Source: Takakia lepidozioides
Taxonomy: Eukaryota; Streptophyta; Takakiopsida; Takakiales; Takakiaceae
Length of the DNA: 64,000 nucleotides
Direction: 5' to 3'
Assembly (NCBI GenBank): GCA_030704615.1
Contig: CM060731.1
Span: 46,684,001 to 46,748,000, forward strand
The position numbers were made by a program, and so were the translations under genes. Below are positions 58,201 through 64,000 of this stretch, one piece after another; position 1 is the first letter of the stretch, and each line of letters begins with the position of its first letter. The notes beneath the pieces are model-generated. The model saw only the letters and a program-made list of their open reading frames with translations, ran no database searches and was not told the DNA's origin.

Positions 58201-61200
58201 CAGCTTTACATCTTCGAAGGCCTTGTCTGCGTCAGCACTAAGGGTCCCCTCTGTGGGCATGTAAACACAACCAACAAAGAGGTCCTTTGTACTCATGCCG
58301 CCCTTCAAATTCAGTTTTAGCCAGATACTATGCTCGTACCTCAAACCCTTGTTGATAATTTCACAACTGTCAAACTAGAAATCACGGACAAAGAATCCGA
58401 CCCCTTTTTGACCGCGTTTGGCAGAGGCTGCCTTGAGAGTACACATCTTACCTGCCCATTTATAACCAATGACATCTCCAACCAGTTTATCCGACGTTTC
58501 CCATGTTTCTTGCCCAGCACAGATATGAATATCATTAGTCCGAAGAACTTGTCCCACTTCAAGTTGTTTCCTTTGGTTGGTCAACCCTGAGAAGTTGAAA
58601 GTGGCCAGCCGCAAGCCAGCCCTTTGCGTGTGAATTGTTTGTCGTCTAGGTAGCTTGTGATTGCTCCTGGACTTCCAATCGTTCTGCAAAGGGGGGACAG
58701 TTACCCCATGTGTAGATTTTGCTCGTCTTGTGTAAACTTTGAGAATTGGTAAACCATTCAGGGTACCAAATCTTTCAGTTACACGACGCACAGGCTCCGC
58801 ACACATAGGGGCAGATTGTCCGTCAGACTGCTTGGGGACAATTACCCCGTGTATAGATTTTGCTCGTCTTGTGTAGACTTTGAGGATTGGTAAACCATTT
58901 AGAGTACCAAATCCTTCAGTTACACGACGTTCAGGCTCTGCACACTTAGGGACAGATTGTCCATCTGACGGCTTGGGGACAATTACCCCGTGTATAGAAT
59001 TTGTTCGTCTTGTGTAAACCTTGAGGATTGGTAAACCATTCAGAGTACCAAATCCTTCAGATTCAGGACGTTCAGGTTCCGTACACTTAGGGGCATCTTG
59101 TCCTTCTGGCTGTTTGGATTCAACCTCATCCAGAGCATCAAACCGATTAGAAACTCTCAAGTTGAAGTTGTTGCCCTTGGTTGTCTTCCTAGAGCGCTAA
59201 TCACCAATGTCTAAGACCGCTCTCCAGCCAGTCAAGGGACGAACTTCTTTGAGATTGAATTGATGCGGGACTCTATTAGAAGCACTTTTGGTCATTGCAA
59301 CCTTCAACGTACCCCTGTTATCAAGTCTCGAGATGGTACCATTAGCCATGAAATCCAAGCCTAAGCTAGAGCATGTAGTTTTAAAGGACACATCGTCCAT
59401 CCTGGGATTCACCCCAAAAACTACACATGAAGCCCTAGATTTGGCATAAGTAACCAATTCCCAGGGATCACCCTGAGGAGTGTTGATGTTGATAGGAGCT
59501 AAATTTTTGATTTTTTTCGCAGGCCATAAGTTTAAGCACAGGAACCAACCCGAGCCCAAGTGCCGAGTATGCTAGACAGAGCATACGACTGCCCAATTTG
59601 GGCGGAGGGGCTGCCCCCAAGCGGTAGGAGTCCGCTTGTTACCATTCAGAGATCACACTCCAGGGAGTTGCAGGGAATGGCCTGTGTAGGCATATTCTAA
59701 AGAGGGAAAGGCCCCAAGCTTTCCAACTAAATCCAATGCACTACCTTACCTGAAGCAAAGCGCTTCAGGTCGAAACAAACAAGGACACGAGGTCACAAGG
59801 CCGGCATTTAGTCACAGAGACATTAATGTACTCCCGTTTCAAGTCCACCCAATGTCAATAGGCTTCCTAGAGGACAGGGAGAAAAAGCTGGTAAACAGAG
59901 GAACAGGAACACATCCCTTGATGGATTTGAAGAGGGCATCTCTGTGGCGACAGTACCCAGGATAATGAATCAGAAAATGGATATGGTCTTCAGATTGCCC
60001 ACACAACGGCCATTTACGATCCCCCTTTCCTCTCTGCATCTGTTTGCTGTTCAGAGGTAGGCTTCCCGCCCTAAGTTTCAATTTCAGTCTAGTGCCGAGA
60101 GCGGGTAAACGCTTGAGGTCATCCATGATGGCCTCCCCCATGTCACAGTCTGGAAGGTAAGTTTTCTGCCTAACTTCATTTTCATCAGACAATTTCCTGG
60201 CAACAGACATGGCTTTGGACACTACAGCCTCTAAGTCAGATTTATTGAGCAGAGTCAAGACTTGCGGGCTTGGATTCAATCCTTGAATTTCTCTTCTACC
60301 CTCGTCCACCAGGACTTGGCCTGTTTGACAGGGCAATCCTGCTTCCAAGCTATAGAGTCAACGTAGGATATCTTGTTGGAGTGTCAAGGTTATAGCCCTT
60401 GCACGGCACTTTGAGAACAGAATGGGACGGGTAGCTCAGTGGTAGAGCACCCCACCGGAATGGGGGAGGTCCTAGGTTCAATCCCTAGCCCGACCACACG
60501 CCAGTGGTTTTCCAACATGGTATCAGAGCCAAGGTTGGGGCGGTGGTCAGAATGGGTGGGCATCAGCTATAAGGGCTATGCCTTGAGGGGGAGTGTTGGA
60601 GGTGTCAAGGCTATAGCCCTTGCACGGCACTGAGAACCGAAAGGGACGGGTAGCTCAGTGGTAGAGCACCCCACCGGAATGGGGGAGGTCCTAGGTTCAA
60701 TCCCTAGCCCGACTACACGCCAGTGGTTTTCCAACATATCTGATATTAGTCATACATGGCATCTGACCCCACGATCTGACCTTGAATTCATCTCGTCCAG
60801 AGCTTAATGGAGGGATGCCAAACTCACCCCGAACAGCCACATTAGCAGTTCTGGAGCATACTGACATGCACTCCTTGAGCACCCTCATTTGAATGGATAC
60901 AAGAGACTTAGCCTGGTTGGAGTTGTCAACCCAAACAGCAGATGCGTACTCCAAGGCAGGCCAATAACGCAGCGAAGCATGGATTTTTTGACTTTAGAGT
61001 CGATCCTTCTGCAGTGGGAAAATGTAGTGAGATCCAACACTTTGTGCTTGCCAGATTGAATAACTTTTTGAATATGCGCATCCCAATTACAGTTGGAGGA
61101 AAACTCAACGCCAAGGTATGTGATTGGCTTCCCCACTGCCACTTGAGGTCGCCTCCTCCCTCCCCTCAATCGTTGAATGCCACCACTGCGCATTTACTTA

Positions 61201-63206
61201 CGTTAGCTTGTAGGCTGTCAAAGTATCTCTTCGCGCAATCAATCAACTTAGAAGATGTAAATCTGAAAGGTCAGGTGTCCAGAAACCTGTCTAACATGTA
61301 GGGATTCGAGAAGACGTGTCCTCAGGCCAAAGTTCCCTTTACTTCCAGAAATTCAGGTTTTTCTCCCTACTTCCTTTTAGTAAAGGAAAGGACGAGATTT
61401 TGAACAACCAAGGATTTAGAGAATGTACTCATAAGACGTTGTTTGCCGTAGCCTTGGGGCCATTGAGTCCGCACCCAGTTTCAGCGGAACACAAAGGACA
61501 GAAAATAGCTTTGTCAGGGGATGATGCCGGTAGTATGATTTACCTTGGAACAGACAATTGATCAGGGTTTTCCAGGTATCCACTAGAAATCCCTACACAA
61601 GCATCAATCTGCTGTGTGTGATTTGCCCAATAACTATACCCCAAAAGGGCCTGGGCTTTGGGCTCAGCCTCGAGATTTGCAAAGTTGGTAAACCAAGGAT
61701 TTAGAGATTGTACTCATAAGACGTTGTTTGCCGTAGCCTTGTGGCCATTGACCCCGCGCCCAGTTTGAGCGGGAACAAAAGGGACAGAACCTACCTCTGT
61801 CAGGGGCTGACGTTGGTAGTAAGACTTACCTCCATATAAAGAATTAATCCGGGTTTTCCAGATATCCTCTAGAAATCCCTTCACACAAGCATCAATCTGC
61901 TGTGTGTGATTTGCCCAAAAACTAGGCCTCAGGAGGGCCTGGGCTCTTGGCTCAGCCTCGAGACTTTCAAAGTTGGTAAACAGGGGTACAGGCACAATTC
62001 CCTTAATAGATTTGAAGAGAGCGTCTCTTTGGTGAGAGAACCCCGGACAGTGTATCAGAAAATGAATACTGTCTTCAGATTGCCCACACAACGGGCAATT
62101 GCACTCTCCCTTTCCTCTCTGCTTCTGTTTGCTGTTCAAAGGTAGGCTTCCTGCCCTGAGTTTAAATTTCAGTCTAGTGCCGAGAGTGGGTAGACCCTTG
62201 AGGTCATCCAAGATGTCCTCCCCCATGTCACAGACTGGAAACAAGTTCAGGGAAGTTTTCTGCCTAACTTCATTTTCATCAGACAATCTCATGGCAACAG
62301 ACATGGCTGAGGACACTACAGCCTCTATTTAGAGAGAGAGAGAGAGAGAGATGAAATGAAATGAAATGGTACTGTATAACGTCCGCGGAAAGCTCAAAGA
62401 GCTTATGGGACAAAAGGGAAAACAAGAAAGAAGAGACAGAACCTCAGCCAATAGAGAAATGAAATGAAATGGTACTTTATAACGTCCACGGAAAGCTCAA
62501 AGAGCTTATGGGACAAAATGGGAAAAAACATGAGAGAGGAAACAAAACCAGAGCCAAAAAAGAACTACTGTTCAAGGGATTGAGAGGGAGAGAGCGAGGG
62601 AGAGACCATGCAAATCACTGCTGGGACAATCAAGAGACCTTCCCTCCAAAGGGAGTACCCCTAAATAGGGATAGGCACTGTCTACTTGCATCTAACCACT
62701 CAGTTATATATGTACGGACATGCACTTGTATTTTATGTTCTGCATGTGAATGTTCTCAGGAGGCAGTGGATGCATTCAATGCAGGTGTTTCTCAAAAGTC
62801 TGCAAAGTGGCCCCAAAGATGCAGCAAGGCTGGTGCTTGAGAGCTCCCCTTCTATCTTCTCTGTTTTTAGCCCATCCTACAGTTTGCTGCTTATGCTCCT
62901 CTCCAAGCATAGCCTTCCTAAGGTAATCCAATCAGTCATATTATACTGAGCAATGTGTTTTGGGATCAGTCTTGTATCTAATCATGTAAAGTGACACAGT
63001 TAGCTGCTGAGTCACTGAAACCAACTGGCTGCTTGTATGTGCTCTTTTCAGGTTAAGGAAATACTCGAAAGGAGCTTCTCGGAACACATTCTAAGGGACA
63101 AATGTGCCATGGTATGGCTGCTAGAGATCTCTTTGCCTTACACACTACTCTAACATCATTCAGGTTCTCTTCCATTTATTTTCAGTTGATCAAGAAGGGT
63201 CCACGA
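40493..63206 (+). CDS. FYR-domain plus Ski2-like DExH helicase gene, very long, continues beyond or is cut at right
   Basis: Hand-built exons: 40493-41032, 41626-41798, 42423-42534, 42714-43228, 43367-44360, 44537-44647, 45236-45301, 46359-46604, 47309-47410, 47567-47689, from 52389, about 52764-52841, 53101-53196, 53529-53636, 53787-53905, 54292-54352, about 62.76-62.922, 63052-63111, from 63186. Donor/acceptor phases agree at every junction I could test up to 47689 and at several later ones. The order is basic N-terminus, FYRN/FYRC, linker, helicase domain 1, helicase domain 2, Ski2-type C-terminal region. Closest helicase relatives by motif are the plant ISE2/Ski2/Mtr4 group, RNA helicases. 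Introns hold full-length LINEs. An exon appears to be interrupted by a TRIM at 63207, so this allele may be damaged. Confidence 0.72.
41290..41362 (+). mobile_element. LINE 3'-end fragment, sense orientation
   Basis: GGGTGCAGGGTCTACGGCCA, then CAAGGCTACAG and GTCTTATGAGTACATT, matches the 3' terminus of the LINE family in this window, on the plus strand inside the first intron of the helicase gene. Confidence 0.75.
43367..47689 (+). CDS. Helicase gene, exon block 2: linker and RecA domain 1
   Basis: Exon 43367-44360 is a long polar linker ending ILAAVFPFEFNFWQ, the Q-motif-like lead-in (F.ld.fQ). Exon 44537-44647 has motif I in SVMVCAATGAGKSSVAEF. Exon 45236-45301 has motif Ia-like RALLVTPFESLAQKVFLKFQ. 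Exon 46359-46604 has motif Ib-like VVVTLEALVTILRQQ and motif II-like SLVVMDKFETLGDEAFGSLW. Exon 47309-47410 has motif III-like MKLLALSLPAENAESIVSWL. Exon 47567-47689 follows. Motif II should read DExH; here it is DKFE, so the catalytic Glu is Lys. Either the protein no longer hydrolyses ATP normally or this is decay. Confidence 0.75.
47910..48028 (+). repeat. Short repeat with AAATG tail, copy 1
   Basis: Contains GAAATGGTACTTTATAACGT followed by GGAAGCTCAAAGTGCTTATG and GGACAAA. Read on the other strand it ends in (ATTTC)n, a simple-repeat tail as in some SINEs and RTE-type elements. Other copies are near 62.35, 62.46 and 63.65-63.76 kb. It abuts the 3' end of LINE copy A. Confidence 0.7.
48029..52214 (-). 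mobile_element. LINE copy A (APE-type non-LTR retrotransposon), near full length, decayed
   Basis: The minus strand has the same 5' terminus (AATGTCTCTGTGACTAAATG) and 3' terminus as copy B. Readable parts are the N-terminal ORF (51.6-51.9 kb), AP endonuclease (50.6-51.3 kb, VVLLGDFNARVGKG), reverse transcriptase (49.3-50.2 kb, IDQGVAQGCTLSPLLFNVFI) and the C-terminal cysteine/histidine motif CGQSEDNIHFLIHCPGYCHQ (48.35 kb). Many frameshifts, plus deletions around the catalytic FADD region. It carries one copy of the N-terminal 47-residue unit that is tripled in copy B. It sits in an intron of the helicase gene, antisense to it. Confidence 0.88.
52234..52300 (-). mobile_element. LINE 3'-end fragment
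   Basis: Starts TGTACTCATAAGACGGAGTT and continues with CCTTGTGGCCATTGACCCCG, the LINE 3' terminus in minus orientation, directly beyond the 5' end of LINE A. Probably a separate, strongly 5'-truncated insertion. Confidence 0.7.
52389..54352 (+). CDS. Helicase gene, exon block 3: RecA domain 2
   Basis: Exon from 52389 reads GLHPLLNAEQNELNSMFQSG. Exon about 52764-52841 has the motif IV-like QQMLPAVVCFFRPENC. Exon 53101-53196 reads GLLSDAKVAYVRERLNTLLG. A further exon probably lies at about 53321-53395. Exon 53529-53636 has LLLQGMAAHHEGQLPVWQNF, the Ski2/Mtr4 GxxxHHxGxLP block. Exon 53787-53905 gives VKLVFATEKILKHTDVCVRT (motif V region; the usual GINMPAR is changed). Exon 54292-54352 gives EFSQLQGIAGRRGHDTNGSL, motif VI (usually QMAGRAGRRG). 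The family resemblance is clear, but motifs V and VI are altered, like motif II in domain 1. Confidence 0.75.
53935..54225 (+). mobile_element. LINE internal fragment, sense orientation
   Basis: Encodes SAIWVDNSNQAKSLECIQVG and LKECMSACSKTANVAVRVEF, the part after the RT domain in LINE copies A and B, on the plus strand between two helicase exons. Confidence 0.8.
54745..55020 (-). mobile_element. LINE 3'-end fragment
   Basis: Homologous to the last ~280 bp of copy B (GTTGTTTGGCGTAGCCTTGT, then CAATCTGCTGTGTGTGATTT). It lies head to tail with copy B, which starts two bases on. Confidence 0.8.
55022..59826 (-). mobile_element. LINE copy B (APE-type non-LTR retrotransposon), full length about 4.8 kb, broken frames
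   Basis: The best copy. From 5' (59826) to 3': an N-terminal ORF (59.2-59.56 kb); a proline/arginine-rich region with three 47-residue tandem units (58.73-59.07 kb); AP endonuclease (58.0-58.6 kb; VVLLGDFNARVGKGIHQDD); reverse transcriptase (56.2-57.3 kb) with GPDGIVNELIKHGG, YRGITLLNAVGKTF, FFLDVKKAYDTVW and catalytic FADD in IPALMFADDFAGIG; C-terminal CPLCGQSEDSIHFLIHCPGF. A few stops and frameshifts separate the parts. There is no poly(A) tail; the 3' end reads GTCTTATGAGTACAAT. It nicks DNA and primes reverse transcription at the target. It lies in a helicase intron, antisense to the gene. Confidence 0.92.
58728..59070 (-). repeat. Three tandem 141-bp (47-residue) units in the LINE B N-terminal region
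   Basis: Each unit encodes GTLNGLPILKVYTRR, then IHGVIVPK and CAEP/CTEP-R.VTE-FGT. Units start about 141 bp apart (GCTCGT at 58721 and 58862, GTTCGT at 59003), keeping the frame. LINE A has a single unit at 51.4 kb, so expansion happened within the family. Confidence 0.9.
60425..60496 (+). ncRNA. tRNA-like sequence in the 5' LTR of TRIM 1
   Basis: Can fold as a cloverleaf: acceptor GGACGGG with CCCGACC (6 of 7 pairs), D arm GCTC/GAGC, anticodon stem CCCC(A)/(T)GGGG, T arm CTAGG-TTCAATC-CCTAG, discriminator A. Box A TAGCTCAGTGGTAGAGC and box B GGTTCAATCCC are intact, so Pol III transcription is possible. The anticodon loop ACCGGAA lacks the invariant U33, so a working tRNA is unlikely. The 3' LTR copy (60644-60715) has a C-to-T change near its end. 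Confidence 0.8.
60518..60530 (+). promoter_or_regulatory. Primer-binding site of TRIM 1
   Basis: TGGTATCAGAGCC starts at the first base after the 5' LTR. It is complementary to the 3' end of plant initiator tRNA-Met, the usual primer for many plant LTR elements. Confidence 0.92.
60644..60715 (+). ncRNA. tRNA-like sequence in the 3' LTR of TRIM 1
   Basis: Same as the 5' LTR copy, except that the last acceptor base pair is lost (GACTA for GACCA). Confidence 0.75.
61424..61700 (-). mobile_element. LINE 3'-end fragment
   Basis: Minus-strand LINE terminus (TACTCATAAGACGTTGTTTG, then AGCATCAATCTGCTGTGTGT), diverged, directly left of the fresher copy D. Confidence 0.8.
61709..62323 (-). mobile_element. 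LINE copy D, 5'-truncated and nearly identical to the 3' end of copy B
   Basis: About 615 bp matching 55022-55640 with only a handful of differences seen by eye (for example GGGCTCTTGG for GGGCTTTTGG). It stops abruptly at ACAGCCTCTA and is followed by a (GA)n run. The near identity points to a recent insertion or local duplication. Confidence 0.9.
62332..62352. repeat. (GA)n microsatellite
   Basis: AGAGAGAGAGAGAGAGAG run at the 5' junction of LINE D. Confidence 0.9.
62353..62565 (+). repeat. Short repeat with AAATG tail, tandem pair (copies 2 and 3)
   Basis: Two head-to-tail units of about 105 bp, each with GAAATGGTACT(T/G)TATAACG, GGAAAGCTCAAAGAGCTTAT and GGGACAAAA. Same family as 47.91-48.03 kb. 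Confidence 0.8.
62755..63206 (+). CDS. Helicase gene, exon block 4: Ski2-type C-terminal region
   Basis: The exon ending at 62922 reads FLKSLQSGPKDAARLVLESS, then SVFSPSYSLLLMLLSKHSLP, the F..SY.m.lnLL block after the helicase core in Ski2/ISE2 proteins. Exon 63052-63111 reads VKEILERSFSEHILRDKCAM (the ...SF... block). The exon from 63186 reads LIKKGPR and is then interrupted at 63207 by TRIM 2. Beyond the duplicated CACGA the frame resumes as DFREYPVLRMGR. Phases are 0 at 62922/63052 and 63111/63186. Confidence 0.7.
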
Positions 63207-63227
63207 TGTTGGAAAACCACTGGCGTG

Positions 63228-63299
63228 TGGTCGGGCTAGGGATTGAACCTAGGACCTCCCCCATTCCGGTGGGGTGCTCTACCATTGAGCTACCCGTCC
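63228..63299 (-). ncRNA. tRNA-like sequence in the 3' LTR of TRIM 2
   Basis: Same cloverleaf and Pol III boxes as TRIM 1, with TAGCTCAATGGTAGAGC as box A. Confidence 0.75.
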
Positions 63300-63448
63300 C
63301 TTTCTGTTCTCAGAGTGCCGTGCAAGGGCTATAGCCTTGACACCTCCAACACTCCCCCTCAAGGCATAGCCCTTATAGCTGATGCCTACCCATTCTGACC
63401 ACCGCCCCAACCTTGGCTCTGATACCATGTTGGAAAACCACTGGCGTG

Positions 63449-63520
63449 TGGTCGGGCTAGGGATTGAACCTAGGACCTCCCCCATTCCGGTGGGGTGCTC
63501 TACCATTGAGCTACCCGTCC
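63449..63520 (-). ncRNA. tRNA-like sequence in the 5' LTR of TRIM 2
   Basis: Same as the other LTR copy; the cloverleaf is kept although the LTR has a 9-bp deletion elsewhere. Confidence 0.75.
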
Positions 63521-63599
63521 CTTTCTGTTCTCAGAGTGGGCTATAGCCTTGACACCTCCAACACACGAGACTTCAGAGAATACCCTGTGCTCAGAATGG

Positions 63600-64000
63600 G
63601 GAGGAAACTTTCTTTCTTTCTTTCTTTCATAGTTCTTTTCTCTGACTCTGGTTTTCCTATTTTCTCTCATGTTCTTCCTTCCATTTTGTCCCATAAGCTC
63701 TATGAGCTTTCCGCGGACGTTATAAAGCACCATTTCATTTCGTTTTCTTTCTTTCTTTCTTCTTTCTGCCCTGGTCAGATTGACAAAGGGTAAGGCAGCT
63801 TCCTTCCGCCTTCAGGCCAAATGCAAACAGATACGTCTGTGCCCCCCCCCCAACCAAAAAGTGGCTATTTGACAGTGTTGTCACCCCGGCTGCCCCTTAT
63901 GCTTGTGAGTTCTGGCACCTGGTGTCCCAGCTTCCTGGTGGGATAATAATCTGGAACCATTGTAGTCAATCTTGTCTCCAAGCAATGCTTGGCACCAGAG
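63600..64000. other. Right edge: short repeat copy 4 (reverse), CTTT microsatellites, C run
   Basis: (CTTT)n at about 63.606-63.630 and again at about 63.743-63.768 kb flank a reverse copy of the short AAATG-tailed repeat (CCCATAAGCTCTATGAGCTT, then CGCGGACGTTATAAAG). A run of ten C lies near 63.843-63.852. The helicase gene probably continues, but I could not place another exon. Confidence 0.55.

Larger units (their letters stand above)
60374..60736 (+). mobile_element. TRIM 1: miniature LTR retrotransposon (363 bp) with a tRNA-like sequence in each LTR
   Basis: 5' LTR 60374-60517 (144 bp) and 3' LTR 60594-60736 (143 bp), both TGTTGG...CCAACA. The 76-bp internal part begins directly with TGGTATCAGAGCC (60518-60530), the plant initiator-tRNA-Met primer-binding site, and ends with the purine tract TTGAGGGGGAG (60583-60593). 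Target duplication TATCT at 60369-60373 and 60737-60741. It has no coding capacity, so it must move with enzymes of another element. Each LTR carries a 72-nt tRNA-like segment in sense orientation. Confidence 0.95.
59887..61250 (-). mobile_element. LINE copy C, fragment interrupted by TRIM 1
   Basis: 59887-60373 and 60737-61250 together match LINE A from about 48.28 to 49.27 kb. The sequence GGATATCTGATATTAGTCAT, continuous in LINE A at about 48764-48783, is split here by TRIM 1 with duplication of TATCT. Decayed coding sequence (LDGRDEFKVRSWGQ-like and KTANVAVRGEFGIPPLSS). Confidence 0.88.
63207..63563 (-). mobile_element. TRIM 2: second copy of the tRNA-bearing miniature LTR element (357 bp)
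   Basis: Minus orientation. The LTRs are 63428-63563 (5', 136 bp) and 63207-63351 (3', 145 bp); the 5' LTR lacks 9 bases found in the other (CCGTGCAAG on the plus strand). The 76-bp internal part 63352-63427 has the primer site (plus strand GGCTCTGATACCA) next to the 5' LTR and the purine tract (CTCCCCCTCAA on plus) next to the 3' LTR. Target duplication CACGA at 63202-63206 and 63564-63568. Confidence 0.95.

Noticed and set aside
60425-60496. Functional tRNA gene
   Set aside because: It lies within an LTR, occurs in all four LTRs, and lacks U33 in the anticodon loop. Kept as tRNA-like.

Overview
The window reads as nuclear DNA of a green-lineage eukaryote rich in transposable elements. Genes have spliceosomal introns. 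I can see plant-type LTR-retroelement primer sites, an APE-type LINE family, a trihelix-type DNA-binding gene, and fragments whose closest remembered relatives are plant RPS18 and LUC7A-type proteins. A Ty3/gypsy element carrying a cytosine methyltransferase has precedent in a charophyte alga (Klebsormidium). I therefore lean to a streptophyte (charophyte) alga such as Chara, as an inference only. All gene models are hand-built from reading frames and splice signals.

Layout. 1-3.8 kb: an unrecognised partial gene, a 10-bp minisatellite and an AT-rich stretch with internal duplications. 4.3-16.3 kb: a broken Ty3/gypsy retroelement on the minus strand (gag, protease, C5 DNA methyltransferase, RT, RNase H, integrase, PHD finger), then captured exon fragments of RPS18 and a LUC7-like gene, bracketed by a pair of ~350-bp LTR-like repeats. 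16.3-27.1 kb: remains of DNA transposon 1: a truncated MULE-like transposase with SWIM finger, a copia relic with a SINE in it, three clusters of a palindrome built around GGCGCC, and a spliced gene with a ParB/sulfiredoxin-like motif whose last intron holds a fourth palindrome cluster. 27.18-37.21 kb: DNA transposon 2, a 10,028-bp unit with inverted termini and a perfect 9-bp target duplication. It carries a transposase of the same family and a divergently transcribed gene that joins a ParB-like domain to a DNA methyltransferase domain; an intron of that gene holds 15 copies of a different palindrome. Transposon 2 landed just after the stop codon of the transposon 1 ParB-like gene. 37.8-38.9 kb: a two-exon trihelix/SANT gene. 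40.5 kb to the right edge: one very large host gene (FYR domain plus Ski2-like DExH helicase) whose introns are packed with LINE copies and two miniature LTR elements (TRIMs).

The most notable system is the pair of related transposons. Each couples a SWIM transposase to a ParB-like protein, and each ParB-like gene has its own palindrome array in an intron. The two arrays differ in sequence but share the core TCGG-NN-CCGA. This recalls ParB/parS recognition and the VANC anti-silencing proteins of VANDAL MULEs, which recognise element-specific motif arrays; a functional link here is inferred. A second notable item is a TRIM family whose LTRs contain a whole tRNA-like sequence. Both copies have perfect 5-bp target duplications, and one has a readable empty site in a paralogous LINE.
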